A stretch of DNA of 64,000 nucleotides. Origin: Rubrivivax sp. (GTDB lineage Bacteria > Pseudomonadota > Gammaproteobacteria > Burkholderiales > Burkholderiaceae_C). Every line of letters starts with the position of its first letter. Positions within the stretch are counted from its first letter, which is position 1. Positions 55,525-62,301 of the stretch are shown here, in pieces. The notes under the pieces were generated by a model. The model saw only the letters and a program-made list of their open reading frames with translations, did not search any database and had not been told where the DNA came from. The stretch lies in NCBI GenBank assembly GCA_026125665.1, contig JAHCKS010000012.1:1-64000 (forward strand), in the 5' to 3' direction. Made by a program: the position numbers and the translations under genes.

Positions 55525-55905
55525 TCACGCCTGCCACACCCCGTAGCCGCGCTCGCGCAGCGAGATCGCGAGCTCGACCTCCATCTCGCGCGCTGCCTCG
55601 TAGGGCATGGGGTTGAACACCGCGTAGAGCGCGGGCAGCAGGCGCACACCGTAGCGGTGCACGAACGGGTTGGCCTGCACGCCGGCCTTGTGCCGGTCGA
55701 AGCGCAGGTCGGGGTCCAGCCCGGTCATGCCGACGTAGACGAAGGGATTCCCGAGCGCGTAGCCCGGGTTGGCGCGGCGAAAGCGCGGCTCGTTCCACAC
55801 GCGGTCGTCGAGCTCGACCACGTAGACGTGGTGGCGGTGCGGGCGGTGGGGGCGCGGCCGCGGCCCGCCGGCGGCGGCCCGCGGCGAAGCGCGCGCCGGG
55901 CTCAC
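55525..55905 (-). CDS. GIY-YIG-like small protein
   Basis: About 126 residues from GTG 55905, which overlaps the stop of the DUF3365-HAMP gene (GTGA). After a proline/arginine/histidine-rich head comes HHVYVVELDDRVW (GIY-like), PFVYVGMTGLDPDLRFDRHK (YIG-like, with arginine and histidine at expected places), VHRYGVRLLPALYAVFNPMP and EAAREMEVELAISLRERGYG. The last part holds the glutamate expected in GIY-YIG nucleases. The assignment is from motif order only. Relatives are sometimes labelled ribose-5-phosphate isomerase, which the sequence does not support. Confidence 0.75.
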   Translation of the reverse strand: MSPARASPRAAAGGPRPRPHRPHRHHVYVVELDDRVWNEPRFRRANPGYALGNPFVYVGMTGLDPDLRFDRHKAGVQANPFVHRYGVRLLPALYAVFNPMPYEAAREMEVELAISLRERGYGVWQA

Positions 55906-56780
55906 CCCTCCAGCATCTTGAACGCCTGCACGAGGCTGGCGCGCATGCGCGAGAACGAGGTCGCCAGCGTGCCGATCTCGTCGCGGCTCGTCACCTTGAA
56001 GTCCGGGGCGTCCATCTCGCCCAGGCTGATGCGGTCGGCCAGCGCCGAGATGCGCGTCACCGGCCGCACGAACATGAACCACAGCACCGCGTTCAGCACC
56101 ACCGCCACCAGCACCGACACGCCCACCGCCAGAACCATGAAGACGCGGAAGGTGTGCTCGGCGCGCGCCTGCGCCACCGCCACCGGCACCTGCACCACCT
56201 GCGCCGCGACGATCTCGTCGAGCTTCCAGCCGAAGCCGTTGCCCGGGCCGTACATCGCCACCATCGTCTGCGGCGCCTTCTCGGGCGTGTCGTGGCAGAA
56301 CAGGCAGCCCTGCGCGGCCTTCAGCGGCTTGGCCATGTAGAGCATGCGGCCGGCAGGCGTGTTGCGCTCGCCCGTGGCCGGCGCGGCGAGCGCGCCGTTG
56401 CGGAACTGGGTGATGAGGTCGGCTTCCCACTCGACGGCGCGGTTGGCCGGGTTAGTGGGGTTCAGCGCCGGCTCGCGGTAGAGGAACTGCTTGTACTCGG
56501 GCTCGGCGTTGCGCAGGATCTTCAGCATCTCGATGGCCGAGAACGCCGACACCATCTCGGGCCTGAACTCGTACTTCGACTGCGTCAGCAGCAGCGGGTA
56601 GATGCGCTCCAGCGTGTACTTGCGCACCGCCGAGGCGCTGTCGATCAGCAGCTTGGCGTTGTGCAGCACCTCCTCGCGCGCGTTGCGCTGCAGCAGGTCC
56701 CAGCCGATCGTCGAGATGGCGGCGATGGCGGCGGCCAGCAGCGCCAGCAGCACGAGGTTGATCTTGACCAGCAGCTTCAT
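55902..56780 (-). CDS. DUF3365-HAMP membrane heme sensor without output domain
   Basis: About 292 residues. ATG 56780 has AGGAGG nine bases upstream. TM1 (about 5-25, INLVLLALLAAAIAAISTIG) and TM2 (about 212-238, VFMVLAVGVSVLVAVVLNAV) bracket a periplasmic DUF3365 (Tll0287-like) domain. That domain carries one c-type heme site CLFCH at 159-163, preceded by GRMLYMAKPLKAAQG. A HAMP domain (about 238-290) ends the protein at EG; there is no kinase, GGDEF or methyl-accepting part. Such proteins may pass redox or gas signals to partner proteins. It is co-transcribed with the GIY-YIG-like gene by stop/start overlap. Confidence 0.88.
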   Translation of the reverse strand: MKLLVKINLVLLALLAAAIAAISTIGWDLLQRNAREEVLHNAKLLIDSASAVRKYTLERIYPLLLTQSKYEFRPEMVSAFSAIEMLKILRNAEPEYKQFLYREPALNPTNPANRAVEWEADLITQFRNGALAAPATGERNTPAGRMLYMAKPLKAAQGCLFCHDTPEKAPQTMVAMYGPGNGFGWKLDEIVAAQVVQVPVAVAQARAEHTFRVFMVLAVGVSVLVAVVLNAVLWFMFVRPVTRISALADRISLGEMDAPDFKVTSRDEIGTLATSFSRMRASLVQAFKMLEG

Positions 56781-56924
56781 TGATCCGGCTCCTCCTGGGG
56801 CGCCCGACCGGCGGTGGGGCGCGGCGGGGACTGTATGCCGGTTGGCTGGCCGGCGGTAGCGTGCCGGGCGTGGGGGAGGGAGGAATGGCAGGTCACCGCG
56901 CGGCCGCGCGACTGCCCGGCGAGC

Positions 56925-57038
56925 ATGCTTGCGGCGAAGGAGGTAGCCGACTTCGTCGAGCCGTTCCGCCCGATGTGGGAGACGAAGTTCAACCAGCTGG
57001 ACAGGGTCCTGAGCGGGCTCAGGAGGAGAAGGACATGA
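56925..57038 (+). pseudogene. ArsR-family regulator remnant (C-terminal tail)
   Basis: Only the last 37 codons are recognisable: KEVADFVEPFRPMWETKFNQ followed by LDRVLSGL, matching the C-terminal helix of ArsR-type regulators that usually precede SRPBCC/AHSA1 genes. The stop overlaps the SRPBCC start as ATGA, the normal arrangement. The helix-turn-helix part is absent; upstream sequence (56814-56924) is not ArsR-like. Confidence 0.6.
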
Positions 57039-57319
57039 ATGCCGGCAAGACACGGGCCGTCAAGGACTTCGCGGGCCGATCGATCACCATCGCCATCGAG
57101 GACGCGTTCTGCGACGAGCACGGTGCGGTGAACCCCAGGCTGCCCGTGTCGAAGGGGGAGATCGTCTTCACGCCCACCGACGGCGGGACGCGGGTCGAGT
57201 TCGCGATGATCTACGAGGACGAGGATGCGCTGCGCAAGATCGTGCAGATGGGCTTCGAGCACGGCATCGCCACCTGCATGGACCAGCTCGAGTCGCTGCT
57301 GAGCCGGCGCGCGAGCTGA
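57035..57319 (+). pseudogene. SRPBCC/AHSA1-family protein with large internal deletion
   Basis: 94 codons, still open. The first part (KTRAVKDFAGRSITI) is the start of a SRPBCC/AHSA1-type protein; it jumps directly to the C-terminal third (EDAFCDEHGAVNPRLP, FTPTDGGTRVEFAMIYED, KIVQMGFEHGIATCMDQLES). About 80-90 residues of the middle, including most of the ligand-binding beta-sheet, are missing at a junction near residue 19-21, without frame loss. The product is unlikely to fold as the family does. It follows the ArsR remnant, so the whole regulator/SRPBCC pair is decaying. Confidence 0.7.
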
Positions 57320-57431
57320 GCGTGTGGCGCGGCCGGGCGCTCGGGCCGCCGCCCGCAAGCGGCCGTGTGCACCGGCGCACAATGGCCGAAGTCCCGTGGC
57401 CCCAGGGCCCGAATGCCGGAGGTGAATGGCC

Positions 57432-57899
57432 ATGCCCCTTGCTGCACAGGCGTCTGCCGCGATCGCGGGCTACCCCGTGGGGGTGGGCATCACCTGCCAC
57501 CAGGCCGTGTGGTTCTGGGCGGCCGAGGAAGCGACGGCGCAGGGCCTCGTGCCCGCGCGGCCGCTGCTGGCGCGCATGGGCAACATCGCCAACATGCCGG
57601 GCTCGGCCCAGGGCGCGATGCTGCGCCTGCCGCGCGTGGGTGCCGTCGACTTCAACCACACCGCGGCGCTGCCGCCGCCCGGGACCGTGCTGCTGTGGCT
57701 GAACGCACCGACGCACAGCGCCGTGGTCACCGCGAACGGCATCTCCGGCTACAACCAGAGCTGTGTCTTCCCGCACCTGCCGGCGCTGGGGAACTACTCG
57801 AGCGGGCTGCGCACCCAGCTCGGTGCCGGCTCGCGCCTGTGCTACATGATCGCGGAGAACGACATCGTGCGCGCGGCGGGCGGGGTGTTCCACCTGTAG
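57432..57899 (+). CDS. Hypothetical protein with conserved Cys/His residues
   Basis: 155 residues from ATG 57432. This start is chosen over the ATG six bases earlier because GGAGG lies nine bases upstream of it. No family is certain. Notable parts are VGVGITCHQAVWFWAAEEAT (Cys-His in a helix start), LLARMGNIANMPGSAQGAM, PPPGTVLLWLNAPTHSAVVT and GISGYNQSCVFPHLP. The order Cys, then a His in a strand-like TxHSAVVT, resembles the catalytic layout of papain-like or NlpC/P60 and CHAP amidases, known from secreted effectors. No signal peptide and no type VI genes nearby. The enzyme idea is inference. It lies inside a decayed stretch but is itself intact. Confidence 0.7.
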   Translation: MPLAAQASAAIAGYPVGVGITCHQAVWFWAAEEATAQGLVPARPLLARMGNIANMPGSAQGAMLRLPRVGAVDFNHTAALPPPGTVLLWLNAPTHSAVVTANGISGYNQSCVFPHLPALGNYSSGLRTQLGAGSRLCYMIAENDIVRAAGGVFHL

Positions 57900-57912
57900 G
57901 CCGCGCCCGGCC

Positions 57913-58370
57913 TCACTTCACGTAGACCACCTGCCCGCCGCGCACCACGCACCACGCACTTCACCGCGGCGAAGCGCTTCACGTCCTGCGCGGGGTCGGC
58001 CTTCAGGACCACCAGGTCGGCGTCCAGTTCCATCGCGCGGCGGGCGCCGTGGTCAGCGATGCCAGGATCTGCATCGCGCTCATGCCGGCGCCCTCATGCG
58101 ACTGACGCCGCGCCGGCCCTGCGGGGTGACGAGGAACAGCTTGGTCGCGTCGGCGCCCGCGTCGAGGTTCTGCCGCACGGTGGCGAGGGCCGACCCCACG
58201 GTGTCGGGCCGCGGCAGCTTGTCGCGGAAGGCTCTGCTGCACTCCGTGTGCGGGCGTCGGCGAAGTCGCCGCCGAGCAGGTGGACGTGGCTGTTCTGGAA
58301 AACCGGCGACGACCACGCCGCGATCGGGCCGAGGGAGAGGTCCCAGACCGTGGCGGGCAAGCAGCCGCAC
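57913..58370 (-). pseudogene. Amidohydrolase (imidazolonepropionase-like) remnant
   Basis: Three minus-strand frames carry pieces of one amidohydrolase in the right order. The N-side has SPVFQNSHVHLLGGDFADA at about 58290; then FRDKLPRPDTVGSALATV and AGADATKLFLVTPQGR at about 58120-58240; then MSAMQILASLTTAPAARW at about 58030-58085; then LDADLVVLKADPAQDVKRF at about 57960-58025; and a last GGQVVYVK with TGA at 57913. The central part with most metal ligands is deleted and at least two frameshifts are needed, so the gene is dead. It lies between the intact gene at 57432 and the stop of the ATPase regulator. Confidence 0.75.
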
Positions 58371-58422
58371 GGAAGAGCGCGAACCTGCTCGCGCTGCCGT
58401 GGCGCCCGCGGCCGCGGTCGAC

Positions 58423-61080
58423 TCAATCGACGTCCGCGCCGGCGAACGCCACGGCGCCGGCCCGGGACACATCGAGGCTTCGCCCGGCCGCGGACCGGCG
58501 CTGGAACTCGGCTTCGCCGAGCACGGCGACCGCCAGATCCATGGCGCGGCGCGCGTGCATGGCTTCGCAGGGATGGGGCGTCGTGCGGCGCGCCGCGTAG
58601 TCGGCATCGGCGAAGCCGATGAGCATGGCCGCGGCGCGCATGCGGCCTTCGAGCGCGGCGAGCAAAGCGAGGTGCGGCGCCGTGGCGCCTTGCATCTCAT
58701 GGCGGACGATCATCGCCCAGCCCGCCTGCGCCACCGAGCGTGCCCGCGCCGTGTCGCCGAGCGCCACCAGGGCCTCGGTCAGGTTCGCCCGGCCGCCCGC
58801 GATCGCGTACTCCTCGCGCGTGCCCTCCACGGCGGCCAGCAGCGCCTCGCCCTCGCGCACCGCCGCCTCGGCGTCGCCGGCCCCGACCAGCACGTCGATG
58901 AGGACGAAGCGCGCCTCCAGCCCGGCCGATCCCTGTGCCCGTTCGAGTTCGAGCTGGCGGCGCGTCATCTGCAGCGCGCGCGCCGCGTCGTGCGGCAGGC
59001 CCATTCGGGCGGCGTGCGTACGCGCCTCGGCGCCGCAGAGCAGGCGCTGCGGCGGCCAGTCCGGCCGCTCGAGCGCCTCCATCGCGGCCATCGCGGCCGC
59101 GGCGGTCTCGGCGTCGTCCGACCACATCGCCATCAGCGCGAGCTGGCTCTCGGCCAGATAGGCGGCAAACGGATCGACGCCGCCGGCGCGGGCGATCTCG
59201 ACCGCGCGCCGTGCCGCGGCAAGGCCCCGACCCGCCCACCGTGTGCCCCAGGCGCGCGCGAGCATGTTCAACCCGCGCAGGCGAGCGCCGACATCCGGGC
59301 AGGCATCGACCATCGCCTCGACCTGGTCGGCCAGCGCCATCTGCTCGGAATAGACCGCCGATGGCAGCGCGCAGAGCAGCGTCGCGCCCAGGCTCAGCGC
59401 CGTGGCGGCCGCACCGTGTTCGCGCGCCCACGCGAAGGCGTCGCGCGCGTTGTCCAGGTCGGGCGCGAGCCGGCTCAACCAGGCGTCCCAGCCCACGCTG
59501 CCGTCGAAAGCGTGCTCGAACTCGGCGTCGAACCGGGCCGCCATCGCGCGGGCGTGGCGCTGCTGCAGGGCGGGGAGTTCGCCGCTGGCCCGCAGCAGCT
59601 CGCCCGCCAGGGCCTTGGCGGAGTCGAGCAGCCGATAGCGTGGGGCGCCATCCGGGCCGGTGGTGCTGGTCGTGCCGTCCGCGCCGTCCAGCACCGCGAC
59701 CAGCGAGTGGTCCACGAGCTCGCCCAGCGCGTCGAGCGTGGCCCAGTCGTCACGTTCGGGGCGGCCATCGGCGCGGCCATCGGCGCCCCCACCGACCACG
59801 TCCTGGATCAGCGCGAGATCAGCGCTGCCGGAGAACACGGCCAGCTGCCGGAACACCGCCTGGGTGCGCTCACCGAGCAGGCCATGGCTCCACTCGAGTG
59901 CGGCGCGCAGGGTCTGCTGCCGCGCCGGCGCGTCACGGTCGCGGTTGGACGTGAGCAGGCGCAGCCGGTCGTCCAGCGCGGCGGCCAGCCGCTTCAGGCC
60001 CATGAGCGGCGTGCGCGCCGCCGCCAGCTCGATCGCGAGAGCCAGGCCGTCGAGGCGGCGACAGATCTCCACCGCATCGGCGACCCCCGCGTCGTCGAGC
60101 GCGAATCTCGGGTTCACCGCCTGGGCTCGCTCGACGAACAGGGCCAGCGCCCCGAACTCCATGGCGCGCGCGGCGGATACGGGCCCGGTGGGCAACGCGA
60201 GCGGCCCGATGCGGTAGACGTGCTCGATCATCAGCCGCAGCGGGACCTGGCTGGTGACCAGCAGCCGCAGCCCGGGTGCGGCTGCGAGCAGCGTCTTGGC
60301 GGCGGTGGCCACGGCATCGGCCAGGTGTTCGGCGTTGTCCAGGCCGACCAGCAGGTCCAGCGGCGCGAGGGCTGCGGTCAGCCCCTGCAATCGATCGCCC
60401 TCGCCGATGCGCACACCCAGGGCGGCTGCGATCGCCTCGGGCAGCGCACCGCCGTCCGCGACATCGGCCAGCTCGACCCAGCACACCCCGTGCGCGTGGC
60501 TGCCGGCGCGCTGCTGCAGCAGGCGCTGCGCGAGCGCCGTCTTGCCGATGCCGCCGGCGCCGACGATGCTGACGAGCCGGCGCGTGCCGAGCAACGCGCC
60601 GAGCGCGTGCAGGTCGTCGTCGCGGCCATGCAGCACGCGCGGGCTGGTTGGCAGGTTGGTGCGCAGCACCGGCGCGGCCACGGTGGGGGCGGCAGAGGCG
60701 GCCGAGGCGGCGGGGGCGGGCGGTCCGCCGGAAGCCGCCGGTTCGGCGTGCACCGGCAGCACGGCGTCGTCCGCAACGACCGCCGTGAAGCGGTAGCCGC
60801 GGCCGGGGATCGTCGAGATGGTGCCGTTGCCCAGCAGCTTGCGCAGCGCGCTCACCTGCACCTGAAGGTTGTTCTCCTCGACGACCACGCCCGGCCACAC
60901 CCGGTCCAGCAGCTCGGACTTGGAGAGCATGCGGTGGCGGTTCTCGGCCAGCGTCACGAGCAGGTCGAAGGCCCGGCCGCCGAGATGCGCCGGGCGGCCG
61001 TCGACAAGGAGCTCTCGCGTGGCCGGGTCGAGGCGGCAGCGGCCGAAGCGCAACGGGGAGGAGGCCGTGGGCTGTTGCAC
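58423..61080 (-). CDS. Winged-helix/STAND ATPase transcriptional regulator
   Basis: About 885 residues from GTG 61080. An OmpR-type winged helix (about 10-100) has RAFDLLVTLAENRHRMLSKS and the recognition region VEENNLQVQVSALRKLLGN with GRGYRF. After an alanine/proline linker comes an NB-ARC/AAA-type ATPase with P-loop GAGGIGKT (174-181), a Walker B-like LDLLVGLDNAEHL and PLRLMIEHVYRIGPL. The C-terminal half (about 480-885) is an alpha-solenoid of TPR-like helices (ARAVAQAGWAMIV region). Such regulators sense a ligand via the solenoid. It diverges from a methyltransferase gene over 189 bp; direct repeats in that spacer may be its target. Confidence 0.88.
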   Translation of the reverse strand: MQQPTASSPLRFGRCRLDPATRELLVDGRPAHLGGRAFDLLVTLAENRHRMLSKSELLDRVWPGVVVEENNLQVQVSALRKLLGNGTISTIPGRGYRFTAVVADDAVLPVHAEPAASGGPPAPAASAASAAPTVAAPVLRTNLPTSPRVLHGRDDDLHALGALLGTRRLVSIVGAGGIGKTALAQRLLQQRAGSHAHGVCWVELADVADGGALPEAIAAALGVRIGEGDRLQGLTAALAPLDLLVGLDNAEHLADAVATAAKTLLAAAPGLRLLVTSQVPLRLMIEHVYRIGPLALPTGPVSAARAMEFGALALFVERAQAVNPRFALDDAGVADAVEICRRLDGLALAIELAAARTPLMGLKRLAAALDDRLRLLTSNRDRDAPARQQTLRAALEWSHGLLGERTQAVFRQLAVFSGSADLALIQDVVGGGADGRADGRPERDDWATLDALGELVDHSLVAVLDGADGTTSTTGPDGAPRYRLLDSAKALAGELLRASGELPALQQRHARAMAARFDAEFEHAFDGSVGWDAWLSRLAPDLDNARDAFAWAREHGAAATALSLGATLLCALPSAVYSEQMALADQVEAMVDACPDVGARLRGLNMLARAWGTRWAGRGLAAARRAVEIARAGGVDPFAAYLAESQLALMAMWSDDAETAAAAMAAMEALERPDWPPQRLLCGAEARTHAARMGLPHDAARALQMTRRQLELERAQGSAGLEARFVLIDVLVGAGDAEAAVREGEALLAAVEGTREEYAIAGGRANLTEALVALGDTARARSVAQAGWAMIVRHEMQGATAPHLALLAALEGRMRAAAMLIGFADADYAARRTTPHPCEAMHARRAMDLAVAVLGEAEFQRRSAAGRSLDVSRAGAVAFAGADVD

Positions 61081-61156
61081 GGGGCATGTGCACGAGGCAC
61101 CGGGCGGTGGCAGGGCGCTGCGGAGCGTATCAGCCGAGGGCGTGCGCGCGGCCCGG

Positions 61157-61172
61157 ATTCAGGAATATTCAG
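61157..61172. promoter_or_regulatory. Possible operator: direct repeat ATTCAG, 10-bp spacing
   Basis: ATTCAGGAATATTCAG contains ATTCAG at 61157-61162 and 61167-61172, exactly one helical turn apart, with the palindrome GAATATTC (61163-61170) between. It is an AT-rich island in GC-rich DNA, midway between the divergent regulator and methyltransferase genes. OmpR-type winged helices bind direct repeats of this spacing. Confidence 0.45.
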
Positions 61173-61269
61173 CGGCGGCTCAGGACGGGCGCGGAGCGGC
61201 CCTTCACAGTTGCGCCGTCGCGGTGGTGAATGCACCGAACCCGAGGCACCCCAACCCGAGGAGACGAAG

Positions 61270-62274
61270 ATGTCAGTGGCCGATGTCGAGAGCAAGCTGG
61301 TGGAGTGGACCGTCGGCGCCGGCGCGCTGGAGCTGCTGCGCGTGGCCTGCCGTGCCGGCTTGCCGGGATGGCTGGCCGATCCGCGCTCGCCCGAGGAGTT
61401 CGCCTCCGTCGCCGGCATCGACGCGCAGCAGGCCGGCCGCATCTGCCACGCGCTGCTGGCGCTGGGCGTGGTGACGCACACGGAGGGCCGCTTCTGCCTG
61501 CACCCGGACTGGGTCGAGGCCCTCGGCGCGCAGCGTCCGCTGCCGATGGACGCCCGCCTGGAGTTCGTGGCCGCGTGGCGCAACGGGCTCGCCCATGCCC
61601 TCGACCCGGCGCCGGGATTCGCTGGTGTGGACCCGGCCGAGGCCGTCGCCCTGGCGTGCGGCGTGTGGGGTGTCGCGACATCGCCGGCGGCCCTGCAATC
61701 CTGGGCAGCCCTGGACGACGCGATGCCCGAGGTGCGCGAGGTGTGGCGAAACGGCGGCCGCCATGCCGAGTTCGGCTGTGGCGCGGGCCGCGACCTGGTG
61801 CGCGTGGCAGCGATGTATCCCGGCGTGCAGTGCGTCGGCTACGAGCTGCTGCCGCCGGTGATGGAAGCGGCACGCGAGCTGGCGCGCGCGGCGGGTGTCG
61901 AAGGCCGCGTGGAGCTGCGACGCGCCGACGTGCGCGAGGTCGATGTGAATGCGGAGTTCGACACCCTCGTGTGGAGCCAGATGTTCTTCCCGGAGCCCAC
62001 GCGCGAAGCGGCCATCGGCGCCGTGCGCCGTGCGTTGCGCCCCGGCGGCTACGTGGTGATTCCGCTGATGGCCGATCGGCCCGGGCCGGAAGCGATCACG
62101 CCGAGCACGCCCCACCAGCTCGTCACGCTGGTGGCCGTGTCCTTCGTGCGCTGGGGGATCCTGTGGCCGACGGCGGATGCGCTGCGCGCCGAGATGGAGG
62201 CGCAGGGCTTCACGCACCGGTACACGCTGCCGCATCCGCGCACGGCCTTCATGGTGATGCGCTCGCCGTCGTAG
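61270..62274 (+). CDS. SAM-dependent methyltransferase with winged-helix N-terminus
   Basis: About 334 residues. ATG 61270 has GAGGAG nine bases upstream. Residues about 10-85 look like a dimerisation/winged-helix domain (VGAGALELLRVACRAGLPGW; RICHALLALGVVTHTEGRFC). The class I methyltransferase domain follows: motif I AEFGCGAGRDLV (167-178), VQCVGYELLPPVM, ADVREVDVNAEFDTLVW and RRALRPGGYVVIPL. The layout resembles O-methyltransferases of secondary metabolism and Rv2258c-like proteins. It is divergent from the ATPase regulator, which may control it. Substrate unknown. Confidence 0.87.
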   Translation: MSVADVESKLVEWTVGAGALELLRVACRAGLPGWLADPRSPEEFASVAGIDAQQAGRICHALLALGVVTHTEGRFCLHPDWVEALGAQRPLPMDARLEFVAAWRNGLAHALDPAPGFAGVDPAEAVALACGVWGVATSPAALQSWAALDDAMPEVREVWRNGGRHAEFGCGAGRDLVRVAAMYPGVQCVGYELLPPVMEAARELARAAGVEGRVELRRADVREVDVNAEFDTLVWSQMFFPEPTREAAIGAVRRALRPGGYVVIPLMADRPGPEAITPSTPHQLVTLVAVSFVRWGILWPTADALRAEMEAQGFTHRYTLPHPRTAFMVMRSPS

Positions 62275-62301
62275 GCAGCAGCCGCTCCGGGTGCCGCGCC
62301 T

